64,000 bases of DNA, taken from the NCBI GenBank assembly GCA_935421135.1, contig OW285189.1, positions 992,001 through 1,056,000 of the forward strand, in the 5' to 3' direction. This DNA is from Bugulina stolonifera. Taxonomy: Eukaryota > Bryozoa > Gymnolaemata > Cheilostomatida > Bugulidae. This document shows positions 10,676-22,513 of the stretch, one piece after another. Position 1 is the first letter of the stretch; the number at the start of each line of letters is the position of its first letter. The notes under the pieces are model-generated. The model made no database searches, was not told the origin of the DNA, and saw only the letters and a program-made list of their open reading frames with translations. Both the position numbers and the translations under genes were made by a program.

Positions 10676-12290
10676 CTAGCCCCAGCTTTCAGTTGCACCT
10701 CCCCACTGGTCACCACCAGGTGCGGGAGCTGACCAGTCCTCGGTAGGGGCTGATGCCGACCAATCATCAAAGCCAGTTGACTGTGCAGGGGCTACGGGAG
10801 CAGCAGCAGCAGCAGGCCCTGGAGCGACCTCAGCAGCCCAGTCCTGTGTTGGTTCAGCTAGATCTGCCCCCCAGCTCTCGGCCGGCGGAGCTTCCTGCAG
10901 AGCAAAATGGGCACTGTCCTTAGCAGCCTGTTCTTCCTTCTCAACCTGTAATGGTGCACAGTGTATTTCAAATGTGTGTAGTCAGTCAGCAGTGAACAGG
11001 GTACTATGGCACATGGAGTGTATCCTCAGCTAAAGTTGTCTTCAGTTAGTAGCCATCAGACTACGTCAGACGCAAATTACAAGCATCACCGGAAAACAGG
11101 ATTACCCAAACACTGCTGCACACACACATTCTTATAAACTAAAACACCACTCAATGTACAGCCTAGTGTGTGTATTAAGAGGGAAAAATCTAGACGCACC
11201 TCTTCAGGGTCTCTATAGAAGTAGAGATCTACCATCACCTCCCACGGCACTTCCCTGGAGATCGTACCCCTCAGTCTGAGAACCTCTCTGGCCAGGAACC
11301 ACCAGGCTAGACCAATGGAGTGTATACTCTTGTTGTTGGTTGGCACTGCGATGTCCACAAATCTCAGAGGAGTGTCAGAGTTACACAGAGCAATCACTGG
11401 GATGTTTACATAGGAAGCTTCACGCACAGCCTGGTGGTCAGCCCTGGGGTCAGTGATGACCAAGAGTCTAGGCTCACGGTAGTTTTTCTGTAGAAAAAGC
11501 ATTAAATAGTGAATACACACACATCAGCTGATATACACATGGGACTGCATGAAGAACAGAATAGTCAGCAAACCAAGTATCATCTTAGGTATCTCAGATG
11601 ACAGACAGGTAAATATCATCACGTTACTCATGAGCAACATATACAGTAAGATCAATACTGCCGATTGTCTACCCACCTGGATGTAGTTGGTAAAAGTACC
11701 AGGTGTGAATCTGCCAGCAATAGCCACCGCACCAGTGGCAGCGGCATACTTAAGGATAGCACGCTGGCCATAAGGTCTGGAAGATACTACAAACACATCT
11801 GCTGGGTTCTCAATAGCAGCAATAGCCCTGGCAGCCAACACCATCTTCTCCCACATCTTCCTCATGTTCATTATGTAAACACCTACACAGAATATGATTA
11901 TGGGCCATGATAATCGAAGGGAAATTGATAAGAAATTACAATCATTGCAAGGTCTGGCTCAGGATAAGTTAACATCATTTAGTAGCAGAAGCATACGGTG
12001 GACAGGCATGACCACCACTTACTGCTAATAAGACGCAAATTACACACATCACTGCCAAATAGCCATTCAGAACACATCAGTAAGGACATCAAGTAATGAG
12101 CAACATTTGTAACAATAATGGATTTGACAAATCAGATGAAGATTTAGTAATGCATACCATCGGGTCTACGCTTGTAGACATACTGTTCCATCTGGAAATC
12201 AACTTGAGATGTTCCTATATGAGACCCACAAGCAAGGATCTTTTTTACATCTTCCTCTTTCAGAGCAAGAGCTTCACAGCTTCCTGACAT
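10676..12290 (-). CDS. RPSA: RPSA, 40S ribosomal protein SA (uS2), laminin-receptor family
   Basis: A structural protein of the small ribosomal subunit, required for late 40S maturation. Four coding exons were joined: 12158-12290, 11677-11882, 11200-11487 and 10676-10945 (897 nt, 298 residues plus stop), all with GT-AG junctions. The order of conserved blocks follows the family: KEEDV near the N-terminus, [105 protein letters not shown]. The C-terminal tail (last about 70 residues) is Ala/Pro-rich with repeated DWSA-type motifs (DDWSA, EDWSA, ESWG), as in animal RPSA. The laminin-binding activity described for mammals cannot be judged here. A 5' UTR intron is likely, with an acceptor ATTTCAG|G at about 12331. 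All three coding introns contain C/D snoRNA-like sequences. Confidence 0.97.
11021..11093 (-). ncRNA. Box C/D snoRNA candidate, U16-like, RPSA intron 3
   Basis: On the minus strand: C box GTGATGC (11083-11089), guide TTGTAATTTGCGT directly followed by a D' box CTGA, a TGATGG C'-like box, and a D box CTGA (11026-11029). The bases flanking C and D can form a short TCC/GGA stem. The guide contains the perfect complement of CGCAAATTAC (11071-11080), a stretch I recall as universally conserved in 18S rRNA. The same guide occurs in the snoRNA of intron 1. The terminal stem is short, so the ends are approximate. Confidence 0.65.
11559..11629 (-). ncRNA. Box C/D snoRNA candidate, RPSA intron 2
   Basis: On the minus strand: 5' GAGTA, C box GTGATGA, internal CTGA (possible D'), AGATGATA (possible C'), D box CTGA (11565-11568) and 3' TATTC. 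GAGTA pairs with TATTC (one G-U) as the terminal stem. The size (71 nt) and intronic position suit a C/D snoRNA. Possible guides precede the two CTGA boxes. I could not assign a target. Confidence 0.6.
11953..12059 (-). ncRNA. Box C/D snoRNA, U16 (SNORD16)-like, RPSA intron 1
   Basis: On the minus strand: terminal stem TTTGGC paired with GCCAGA (six pairs, one G-U), C box GTGATGT (12046-12052), then GTAATTTGCGTCTTA, an AATGATG C'-like box, and D box CTGA (11959-11962). The guide string matches what I remember of vertebrate U16, which has TGATGT then GTAATTTGCGTCTTAC and is of similar length (about 100 nt). It complements CGCAAATTAC of 18S rRNA. In vertebrates U16 lies in an intron of RPL4, so the host gene differs. 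This is established by motif and recall, not by a search. Confidence 0.75.
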
Positions 12291-12331
12291 CTTGAACAGC
12301 TAGTAAAATGGACAGTTACGACAACCAACCT

Positions 12332-13340
12332 GAAATTATGAGATAGGGATATAACAATGCAATAACAACACACAATGACATGGAAATGCAATGTCACCAG
12401 TCAGTCAAGAGAAGATTCGACTGGCTAAGGCTGAAAGTTAAGGTGAGATTCCTTCTATGATCTTATTCGATTTATATCATATATGTGTTGTTTTCCAAAG
12501 AAAAATTTGTTAATTAGCAAGGAAGAAGAAATCCGATTCGGATTCAATAGTAAAGTATAGTTACTTTTCAATTGGGCCATTGACGATTCCCTCGTCGTCG
12601 CTGTCACGCGCTACACATGTCTGTAGCAACATTATCATAGTAATTGTGATTATCAATCATACAATAACAAGTCAAATGCTTGTGTTTATTATTATGTACA
12701 CGATGATTTCAAACAAATGCCTCTAGCCACGCAGAATGTTCTTTTTTTGTTGTCGCACAATGGTTCTACCCAACCTATCTCAACAAAGCTTCCCGATGGT
12801 CAGTAGTTCAAAAGTTATTGTGTGTAATTGTAGGAAACTGTTAAAATTAATTTTGACTAACTTACTGATCGACCAGATGCCACTAGGATTTGGATAAAAA
12901 GGAAGAGTAGGGGTTATCAAAGAAGATATAACGGACTGCATTACGGTACGAACCTTATCGTAGAGATAGTTAACCACATAACAGAGTGGTGCGACCCACT
13001 ATGTTCGCTTTCTACATTATAGTGGCTATTAGTGCCTTTACTTGGCTCGGCTTTCGCTATGCTGCTACCAGATCGAGTTATAGAGAAGATAACTAGTACC
13101 ATAATGTCAAGGTCAAGAGTGTGTCAACGTGAGAATCATGGGCCCCTAATAAATAATTATTTTATATTATAATTATAATAATTAAATAATTATTTTACAA
13201 AATAAGAATATTAAATTCAGTTTGACTTTGCAAGCGAAGCGTATTCATTTAGTGGTTGGCATACCTGTCAAGTCTCCGGGTTTTACAGGAAGAGTCCCAG
13301 TTTTAAAGGGCAGTTTTGAACCTCCCACCTTCACCTAACA
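12332..13340. other. Upstream region of RPSA, no further gene seen
   Basis: Should hold the first noncoding RPSA exon and promoter. A short GC-richer patch with gtcgtcgctgtcacgcgc lies at about 12590-12612. An AT-rich palindromic stretch lies at 13145-13215. Confidence 0.4.
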
Positions 13341-13355
13341 GACCTTGCCCCAGGT

Positions 13356-13692
13356 CAGTGTTTGAAGTGGAACAAATGAGGTGGGTACACGGTGCATGCA
13401 ATCTTACAGATTAGTATTGTATAGCTATCCATTTAATCCTATAGTAGCTGAGAAATTTGTGAATTACTAGAATCATGAATGAACAAAATAATGCTGTGGT
13501 GAGATTCGAACCCAAGACGGAAGACCCTATGAGTGGTAGTCAGGGGCTCTACCGCTACACTATCAGGTCCACAGTGACTGTAGGGGAAATACTAGGTGTT
13601 AAAATAAAGGTACATGCCTGCTGGCCGCATAACCACTAAATTTGAGGTGGGTACACACCGTATACTCTAGTATAACCACACTTCGAACACTG
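13356..13692. mobile_element. hAT-like MITE containing a tRNA-like region
   Basis: Ends CAGTGTTTGAAGTGG and, inverted, CAGTGTTCGAAGTGTGG. The flanking 8-mers are ccccaggt and ctccaggt (one mismatch), as for hAT elements. The same terminus occurs inverted at about 14596-14630. A tRNA-like segment occupies 13495-13575 on the minus strand. Confidence 0.65.
13495..13575 (-). repeat. tRNA-derived SINE head or tRNA relic
   Basis: On the minus strand there is an A-box-like TGATAGTGTAGCGGTAGAGC and a B-box-like GGTTCGAATCTC. Stems do not close into a full cloverleaf, so a working tRNA is unlikely. Confidence 0.5.
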
Positions 13693-13714
13693 CTCCAGGT
13701 CTTGTCCTAACTTG

Positions 13715-13835
13715 TCTTGTCTTGGTTAAGCTCCTAGACCCCAGGGTGGGGGAGAGGAGCTATCAGAGTTGCACGTCTTTGTTTATTAGTCCGCTATGAT
13801 CTCACCAGTGCGGAGCTCCCAAACAGTTCTGATTA
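13715..13835. repeat. Dispersed repeat: uninterrupted version of the LTR-1 target
   Basis: The segment gagctatcagagttgcacg ... agtccgctatgatctcaccag (13757-13808) matches the two flanks of the LTR retrotransposon at 28482-33059 and reads straight through the point where that element sits. It is therefore a paralogous empty site. Confidence 0.8.
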
Positions 13836-14145
13836 GAAAACTGTGCAGAAACTTGTTAGTGTGACAGGCAACAGAATTGAAAACATTAGCATGTCTGGTG
13901 TTAATTAATAAATATCATGTGTTCCTTTCATTAGATCGACTGTAGAAATAAGATTTGAAAAAGGAGATTGATGCTCCAAGATGGTGTGGAAAAGAGATAT
14001 TCTTTGAGTCTGCCTAATCTTGTTCAATGAGACAAAAAGTCTTACCCCAACTGCAGTGGGTGGGGTAAGACCACCCCACACACACACACCCTCCCATTCA
14101 GCCCGGCGCCAGAAGATTATTAGGGTGGGCTATATCCAGGGTGAC

Positions 14146-14967
14146 CAGGGCTTAAAGTGTACCGGAACGCCGTTCTGGTAAGAATTTATTACAGCTATTC
14201 TTACTGGAACGCCCCACACACACATGTAGGTTGCATTTTCATAGCTGGAAGCCTGTTAGTACATTAGCTAGTCTACTAATTGTTTTAGTAAAGGTGTTGC
14301 TCCCTTACTAGCTACAGCCAGTCAGACCGCCCTCGCCCACATCATTGGGAAGTCGCTAACCTAGTCAATTTAATAGGTTAATTAAATGGGTGTCTAAAGT
14401 ACTTTTTATTTCGATATTAATATCTTTTGCAAGTTAAGACATGGGAATTAGGTAATAATATGTGTGGCAAACATTTTTATATTAGAAGGTCTAAAGTACT
14501 ACTGTTTACCCAAAAATACACAACATTTCAGATATTGACAGGGAAACAAGGGAAGCAAATCTAAATTTCTCAAACATTTTCTGCAAGCACTGTGTGCCCA
14601 CCTCATTTGTTCCACTTCGAACACTGGCTCAATACCACTCATCTAAACACAAAAATTAAAGATATAACTATTATATTTATTAAATATTTGTCTACACACA
14701 GAGACCAGGAGTTAATAAAAAATATTTGTTGTAAAACCATCTTATTGATGTGCTACTTTTTAGAATTTAGCCAGATATATGCGGACGTCGAACATCCGAA
14801 TGAATGAATGAATCTGTATTTAAAGTTATGCAACAAAATATACATAAAAATGCCTATTTGCAGGCGAAGTTGTATGAACAAATAATACTCCTAGCGTTCC
14901 TGTTTGATAGTAAAGGTCATGTATTGTTGATGCGTTCCTGTAAAAAATTTTTACACTTTAAGCCCTG
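14146..14967. mobile_element. hAT-like non-autonomous element, family B copy 1
   Basis: Ends CAGGGCTTAAAGTGTA and its reverse complement, flanked by an exact 8-bp duplication AGGGTGAC (14138-14145 and 14968-14975). A second copy is at 59945-60778. Subterminal short repeats (ggaacgc) are visible. It contains an inverted piece of the 13356 element end. No transposase. Confidence 0.88.
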
Positions 14968-14975
14968 AGGGTGAC

Positions 14976-15820
14976 CAACCAACAGTTGTAAAAATGAGTC
15001 GAACATGTTCAAGGAAAATTTTTCAGGATTCTTGCTGAATAATGACTGTACAATTGGCATGGTAAAAATTTTTTGGTACTCTTGCACCAAATTGCATATA
15101 TGTTTTAAATAGTAGGATGTATTGCAATATTTTTATCATTTAGCTTTAGATGAACTACCAGGCCTAATTCGATTAGATTGATGAAATGAACCCTGACTTT
15201 CTATCTACATATTGTATTCTATTACATTGTGAGACCAACTTTCATATATTTAGCAGAATGAAGTTTATTAAAAATGTTTGGGACATAAAAGATAACAACT
15301 CCCTAGAAATGTAAACAATGCTTAGAGGCCTAGGCTAAGCCAAATAGGCTATTTATTTGGCTGGATTAAACGCACAGCTCACTGTAGCAAATAAATGAGT
15401 CCAGCTTCCACAAAATGAGTATATATGCGTCCAGCTTCCACAAAATGAGTCAATATGCATCATACGTCCAACTAGCAATTGTTTCTCTAAAATGTGTATG
15501 TGGACTCATTATGCGTCCTAGTTGGTCAGTGTGGCTATATCATAGGTAATTCATTGCTATGCCCAGCACAGTTTCTGTATATGCATTTTTATATAATCTT
15601 TGTTGGTTTGTTTTTATGCAAGGCAAGTGGGAGATAACTCCAACGAATTTTACATTTTCCAAAATCACATTTTTTCTTGTAGTAAGCATTCCAATCTATG
15701 AGAAACCATACCAATGTGTAACTGGACACTATGTTATGCAATTATGGTAAAGAACCAGTCTATATTATGACAGTGTAGTAATATTGTCAGTACGGTAGAG
15801 ACTAGTCGGGTGGTATTATA
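14976..15820. other. Intergenic, no gene seen
   Basis: AT-rich. Only short local repeats are visible, for example gcgtccagcttccacaaaatgagt twice at about 15400-15450. Confidence 0.5.
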
Positions 15821-16617
15821 CAGAGTTGGGTCCAAGTCAACTTGCAAGTCAACAAGTCAAGTCATTTTTAAAATTTTGGAGGCAAGTCAAGTCAGTGCTG
15901 CCTCAAGTCAAGTCAGCCGTCATGCAAGTCACGCGTCAAGTTGAAGTCGACTTGCCTATTTGCAAGTCGAAATGCAAGTCAAGTAGAAGTCAACTTCAAA
16001 AATTTTACAATTTCCAAAACATCACTTTTTTCTTTTAGTAGATATTCCAATGCATGAAAAACCATGCCAAGGTGTAGTGTGGCATGTATGTTGTTGTACA
16101 ACTATGGCAACTAGCCTATATGTGTAGTAATATTGTCACTACGGTTGAGACTGTACAAAACTTGTTATCCTCCATATTGACTTGGCACAAACCAAGTCAA
16201 AGTCACAAGTCATTCATGTGTCCAAGTCAAGTCACATTGATGTCAAAGTCAAGTCAACACGTTGGCAAGTCCAAGTCAAGTCGTGTGTACTGTGTGTACT
16301 AGTGACTATGCATTGTGTAGTCCCAGGTGCACACAGCCTAGATGTTACCTGCATTGCTATCCTGATAGCTAACCTTAATATACTCTGAGTGCTGCTAGTA
16401 CCGCTAATGAAGTAAAAATGATAAATAGGCAGACAATTCAGACCTTTTTTCCACATTGGCTATACACTGCACAGAATTTTTATCGCCCCATTGACTTGGC
16501 AGAACCCATGTCAAAGTCACAAGTCATTCATGTGTCTAAGTCAAGTCACATTGATGTGCAAGTCAAGTCAGCAACTTGGCAAGTCCAAGTCAAGTCTATG
16601 ACTTTGACCCAACTCTG
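15821..16617. mobile_element. AAGTC-rich TIR element, copy 1 (uninterrupted)
   Basis: Ends CAGAGTTGGGTCCAAGTC and GACTTTGACCCAACTCTG (near-inverted repeats). Both subterminal regions are dense arrays of degenerate AAGTC/CAAGTCA pentamers. Related copies or fragments occur at 19662-19808, 33086-34068, 46131-46436 and 54640-54730. No clear target duplication. The sequence ctatggcaactag at about 16101-16115 is the paralogous empty site of the LTR element at 46437. Confidence 0.7.
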
Positions 16618-17043
16618 TAAAACAACATTGCATGTGAACTTAGATGTAATATACATTGGAATCGCTATTGCCAGAGCCGTTTATTGTGAGAGTAGCGTCA
16701 TTGGGGGAACATGGTGCCATGTTGGGCCCTTTCGAACCTATCAAAATTACCAAAAGAGGGGTTTAACCAATGTAATCCTTTGTTACTTGGTCCAATATGG
16801 CGACCAGTTTTCTTCCGGTGACGTAGTTCTTACTCTGGCTGCTGCAATTCATTCTATTTACTTGAACAGACGAGACTATGAAATAGGGTCATTATAAGCA
16901 TGTAATATTCACTGGCTTATTTTTGTTTTACTTCCTTCATATTGTAGTTATCTCCTTCCTTAGTGTTAGCCTGCATTCTGTTAGAGAGAGTCGCATGTGA
17001 ATGAGGACCTACCTTGATAACAGAGTATCCTGTAACCAGTACA
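16618..17043. other. Upstream region of the TPR gene, nothing else identified
   Basis: Expected to contain promoter and 5' UTR of the plus-strand gene starting at 17044. No recognisable element. Confidence 0.4.
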
Positions 17044-20000
17044 ATGCCACGCAGCGCCAAGTCTAAGAAACAGTCGAAGAAAAATTCTAGTGGTAAAAAC
17101 CTTTTTAGTTTTGTCTTTCCAACTATACAGGTGTGCTAGTAGTAGCACAGAGGTTTGCTCATAGTAGCACAGAGGTTTGCTCATAGTAGCACAGAGGTGT
17201 GCTAAGCTAGCAGTAGAATAGATGTGTGCTAGTAGCAGTGCAAAGGTGTACTAATAGTAGTGCAGGGGCGTGCTAGTAGTAGTGCAGGGGCGTGCTAGTA
17301 GTAGTGCAGGGGCGTGCTATTAGTAGCACAGAGGTGTAGTTGAGTGAATCAGTGTAATAAGTTTCTTGTAGGTATAAAACCTGTAGCCTCTGCCTCCACT
17401 CAATCTAGCAAGAAAGTCAAAGCTCAGTTCACCTTACATGATGTGCTGGAAAAGGTATGCAGGTTATAACAGAATACAGTTATGTTCCATATCTCTATCT
17501 TGCACATTCCGTCCCCTCTACTTCATACTCTGTGCTACAGGTTTGTAGGTGTATAATATATGCTATTTGTTAGGCTCAGACCAGCATCAATGAGTATAAT
17601 TATGATATGGCCCAGAGATACTGTCAAAAAGCTCTAGAAATGGATAATGAAAACTTGGAGGTTTTGGAGCTCACAGGACATGTAATGATGGAAGTTGGTA
17701 ACCTGGACGCAGCTAAACAGGTGACTATCGCTTGGTGTACATGTGTGTATCTACATATACATGTACATGTGTGCATCTACATATACATGTGTGTATCTAC
17801 AGTACATGTACATGTGTGCATCTACATATACATGTGTGTATCTACATGTACATGTGTGCATCTACATGTACATGTGTGTATCTACAGTACATGTACATTT
17901 GTGTATCTACATGTGCATGTGTGTATCTACATAGTACATATACATGTGTGGATCTACATGTACATGTGTGTATATACGTGTACATGTGTGTATCTACATA
18001 TACAATGTACATGTGTGTATCTACATGTACATGTGTGTATATACATATACATGTGTGTATCTACATATACATGTGTGTATCTACATGTACATGTGTGCAT
18101 CTACATATACATGTGTGTATCTACAGTACATGTACATTTGTGTATCTACATGTGCATGTGTGTATCTACATAGTACATATACATGTGTGGATCTACATGT
18201 ACATGTGTGTATATACGTGTATATGTGTGTATCTACATATACTATGTACATGTGTGGATCTACATGTACATGTGTGTATATACATATACATGTGTGTATC
18301 TACGTGTACATGTGTGTATATACATAGATATGAACGGAATAGGTGGGCAACGATTATGCTGGGGTATCTTCAGTCTGATCCCCATGGTTATCATCTGCCT
18401 GGGCTCGTGTATAACCTTCACAGACCCATGTAGGGTCTGTGAAGAGTGGTTGAAAGATGCATTACTCATTTCCAGAAATGTACTCGGGGGGGGGGGGGGG
18501 GAGGGGGTATAAATTTGCATTTTGTGTGTGGGAGGGAGTCTGGTGATAGCAAACAATCACTAGTACCAATATTTAGAGGCATTGTTTTGTTCCCTCATAG
18601 ACCACTGAAGACAACTTTATCCCACAAATATTTTTGCATATGATGCAACATGACATTCTCATCTGATATTTTGAATATGAAATACATTGATTTTTGCATA
18701 CATTGGCAGTATTATAGTACTTACTTTTGGCTATCTCATTCGTTGAAAATGCAAACAAAGGATGTAGTTAATGCATAGTATGTCATGCTGTGCTATTCTG
18801 TTTATAGTGTTTCGGTAGATCAGTGGAGCTACAGCCGGACTCTGGTCACCTGAAGTATCTCTACCTTGGTCAGCTAATGAATGGATGTGATGCAGTGCAA
18901 TGCTATAGGAAGGGTATTGATGTCATGCTCAGCTGTATAGAATCACAGGTTGGTCAGTCAGTCGATCAGTCAGTTAGTAATGTACAAAAAGCTACATTAT
19001 GTAATATATGTATGTGTTACATTATGTTGACCCCCTTCTCCCCATTAGGCATACAGTTATGTAATATGTGGTGGACGAACTTAGTGATGTTAGGGATGTT
19101 TGGAAAGGTATCCTACCAACAGTGTAGTTTCCACTCATTTAAATTGGTTTCTTGCTCACACACCACCATTGGCTATGAATACCTTTTTGAATGTTCACTT
19201 TAATTCGTGCTGCACGGTGTTTTGGTTTCAAACAAAATTTGCGGTGTGAAACCTGCCGGTCTGAGATATCGTCTTTCTAAGTTGCTTCGAATCGTACCGC
19301 TTAATCAGTAGCCTATACTGTGTCTGAACGATGCAACAATGGTTTGGTATAGCTCGATGTTGTCTAACCGGACCACTACACCAGCATTCATTCATTGTAA
19401 TAACACGCAGTTTGGTTTCCCTCGTTTTAAACTAGGTTGCATACCTTCGCGTTTCCAGTCTTGCCTTCTGCCAACGTAGCATCGTAGATAGACTGTGATT
19501 TCCAGGTCGTTGATGTTGCCAAGGTAATAATAAACTAATAGTTAGGTAAATTAGCAGATGGTTTGTCATTCCATATCACCTGTAGTATTTCATACTATAT
19601 TTTATTGTTTGTATATGATTGATTTGTTCATTAACAGTGTGCTAGAATAGAATAGTCAGGAGTTGGGTCCAAGTCGGACCTCAAGTCAACAAGTCAAATC
19701 ATTTCTAAAATTTTGGAGTCAAGTCCAATTCAAGTCCGTGCTGCCTCAAGTCAAGTCCAGTCAGCCGTCATGCAAGTCCAGTCGAAGTTGACTTGTCTAC
19801 TTGCACTGAATGAGAGCAGGGCCAGTGAGGCTCGGTGTCAACCGGTGTATCGAACCAGATTTGGCACCGGTTGATACGGAATGACACCATCGCCAAGGGC
19901 TTCGGTGTCAACCATTGTTTTGAAAAAGCGAATGTGAATGGGGAAGCAACACCGTGCAGCACTATTTTTAATCCTGGACATGCGAGTTCATAGCTCAACT

Positions 20001-22325
20001 TTGATAAAATCTATAATAGATTGCTACTTGTTGTTATCCCTAATCTGTTTTAAACGGTAACAGCTAGTCCGGAGTAATCGGTGTATTTGGGGTTGTTCTC
20101 TCACTGAATCACTTGCCCAATTGCTAATAATAATGTTGCTGTCCATGTCCATTCTCAGCCTAATTAGTGTAATGTGCAAGGTCTGTTGAAAATACATCCC
20201 ATTTATGCTGGATGGTTAAGGTTATAATAGGGGTGTTGATATTTTTGAACATTGTACCCATTTTGCATGTCTGTATACTTGTATACCATACAGGAAAATA
20301 AAGAAGCTAAGAACACGGAACCCACAGATAAAGATGTTTCCTCCGCATACTTATCGATAGCTGAACTTTACATGACAGACCTGTGGTGGGTGCATACTGG
20401 ATCGTACTTACAACATGTACATGTACATACGATGTGCATGCTTGTATACATTGTATGTGCTTACTATACTTACATGGACTTGATATACTTACATGTATTT
20501 ACTATTCTTACATGCGCTTGCGATACTTACATGTACTTACTATACTTACATGTACTTACTATACTTACTTGTACTTACTATGTACTTACTATACTTACTT
20601 GTACTTACTATGTACTTACTATACTTACATGTACTTACTATGTACTTACTATACTTACATGTACTTAATATGTACTTACTATACTTACATGTATTTACTA
20701 TACTTACATGTACTTACTATACTTACTTGTACTTACTATACTTACATGTACTTACTATACTTACTTGTACTTACTGTACTTACATGTACTTACTATACTT
20801 ACTTGTACTTACTATACTTACAAGTACTTGATCTACTTACATGTATATGTGCTTACATGTTACCTAGTGATGAGGATAATGCTGAGGAAGTGTGCCTGTC
20901 GAGTATTAGGAAAGCCATAGAACACGACGAAACAAATCCCGAAGGATACCAAGTCCTAGCCGACTACCATTTAATCAAATCTGAACTTGAGGTGAGTCAC
21001 TAATAGCCTAGAACCATTCTACATATATTACTGGTAGACTATGGTTTGTTTACGTGTAACTCTGCAGTTCGTGGTTGTAGCTAAGGCATATTCATTCAAC
21101 GTTTGCAGGAGGCTAAAACCTATATAAACAAGAGTATATCGCTATGGTTACCAAAAGCCAAAGGACTGGTAGCGCACGAAGATGAGTTGGAAGGAGCTGC
21201 CACGGCACCTGTTACTGATCCCATAGACTGTATTCCAATCACTCCAGAGGCACAACTTAAAGCAGCCAAAACACTGATCGAAGTGGAGGAGTATAGTGTA
21301 TGTGGGTCCACAGGCTATCGTTTATAGAGTCCTGTTATGAGATGTTCCATTGCATATCAGATGTGGTAGAGGTTTGAACAATCTGATCAGAGACAAATAG
21401 ACAATGGGATAAGCCTTGTTAGATGATTTGTTGGTCAACATTGTTAAATGTTATCATTGTAGAGTGGAACAGATGTGTTGGAGCTCTTACTAGACCAGGA
21501 TGACACTGTGATTGACGTGAGTGTACATCTGAGTGTATAACGTATATATACATATGCATAAAACTTATTCCTTGGTCAGAAGCTGAATATTTCTGTCTCT
21601 CATCCTAACATTACACAGTATAACATTCATTAGCTATAAGTCTAGTCTGTGACTGGTTGCTTGTTGATTGTGGTTCCACAGGTCTGGTATCTGATTGGCT
21701 GGGCAAACTATCTGCAGGGCGATGATTATAAAGCAACAGCCAAATATTATTTAGAAAAGTGCAAAGAGGTAGGCACTGTTACTTAGACTGCTTCTAGTTG
21801 TATCATTATTGACCCATCTGGGTGAGAACTAACGATGTTACTGTTATATGGGCAGTATATAGACAGAGCAGTACTAGAATACTTATTATACACCTATTAT
21901 TCTGTATGGAATTAGCTCTCTGAAAAGACAGAGTATGAAGACCAGGATCTGTTGGTTCATGTGACTGAGTTACTAGGTGAACTGAGCTCCGTCACCCAGC
22001 ATGGTATGTTCAGTTTTTTCCTCTACAAAGTTGGTATTTGTGAAATAAACTCGATGCGAGTGTGGCAATCAAGGCTCCACCCCTTCAATGGTTGACTATG
22101 CATTCGTGTGGTCCGTTCACTGGGTATGTTGCTATCTGCTAGATGCCACAGCATATCTGCATTGCTTCCATCACCTGTACATTGGTGTTACTTTTTTCAT
22201 CAGTAGATAGTTAATACACTATCACGTCTTGTAATGGTTGGTATTCCATTGTTGTAGACAATGAGGTGACAGATGATATGCCAGAGTTAGACTGTGATAG
22301 TGGGGAAGACATGGATGAAAACTAA
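17044..22325 (+). CDS. TPR protein, Acl4-type RPL4 assembly chaperone homologue
   Basis: Eleven exons: 17044-17092, 17372-17454, 17574-17720, 18808-18948, 20294-20385, 20868-20991, 21109-21297, 21463-21516, 21682-21768, 21916-22003, 22258-22325 (1122 nt, 373 residues), all GT-AG and in frame. The start gives a basic Ser/Lys-rich tail (MPRSAKSKKQSKKNSS), as in nuclear ribosome-assembly factors. TPR-like helices follow: YDMAQRYCQKALEMDNENLE, then LQPDSGHLKYLYLGQL, then AYLSIAELYMTDLCDEDN, then IRKAIEHDETNPEGYQVLADYHL. The late block VLELLLDQDDTVIDVWYLIGWANYLQGDDY is the part I associate with the Acl4 family, which protects newly made RPL4. The C-terminus is acidic (DDMPELDCDSGEDMDEN). The family call rests on remembered motifs. 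A generic TPR protein is the alternative. Several introns hold minisatellites. Confidence 0.85.
17125..17340. repeat. Minisatellite, ~24-bp unit, intron 1 of the TPR gene
   Basis: About nine diverged copies of a unit like gtgctagtagtagcacagag (variants gtgctagtagtagtgcaggggc). Confidence 0.85.
17735..18332. repeat. Minisatellite, tacatgtgtgtatc unit, intron 3 of the TPR gene
   Basis: About 30 copies of an 18-21-bp unit built from acatgtacatgtgtgtatct. It begins some 15 bp after the exon 3 donor at 17720. A block of about 100 bp (from cagtacatgtacatttgtg, at 17884) is repeated at 18123, showing a second-level duplication. Confidence 0.9.
19207..19962. mobile_element. TIR element with GTGCTGCACGGTGTT ends, with a nested AAGTC fragment
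   Basis: gtgctgcacggtgtt at 19207 is inverted at 19948-19962 (aacaccgtgcagcac). It lies in intron 4 of the TPR gene. At about 19662-19808 it contains a partial AAGTC-rich element (start ggagttgggtccaagtc), which ends abruptly. Confidence 0.6.
20400..20866. repeat. Minisatellite, tacttactatacttacatg unit, abutting exon 6 acceptor
   Basis: About 24 copies of a roughly 19-bp unit fill intron 5 of the TPR gene. They run to within about 15 bp of the exon 6 acceptor (ttacctag|tgatgagg, exon at 20868). Confidence 0.9.
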
Positions 22326-22507
22326 TGTCTTTTTATAAACTCAATGCCTACTCAATGCCTAGTTGTGGCTATTATACATATGGCTTAACTGTATGTAGAA
22401 TATAATGCTGTAACAGTATCATCCGTGTGTATGCCTATTATAATACATGTACACGTATACCAGGTGTTGATAAGATCTACTTTCATTTTTAAATAATTTA
22501 TTGTATT

Positions 22508-22513
22508 AATAAA
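22508..22513 (+). terminator. Poly(A) signal candidate of the TPR gene
   Basis: AATAAA, 183 nt after the stop codon of the TPR gene. Confidence 0.55.

Noticed and set aside
16676..16897. End of a 159-codon frame upstream of the TPR gene
   Set aside because: Most of the frame is the AAGTC-rich element. The remainder shows no family resemblance.
17607..18433. Cys/Tyr/Val-rich frames of 127-233 codons
   Set aside because: Only the first part (17607-17720) is a real exon of the TPR gene. The rest is read-through into the tacatgtgtgtatc minisatellite, open in three frames.
18482..18508. Poly-G tract (also near 63712) and poly-C tracts near 52456 and 52738
   Set aside because: Simple homopolymers with no G-quadruplex-type spacing beyond the run and no feature context.
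20252..21003. Frames rich in Leu, Tyr and Thr
   Set aside because: Exons 5 and 6 of the TPR gene joined artificially by reading through the tacttactatacttacatg array in the intron.
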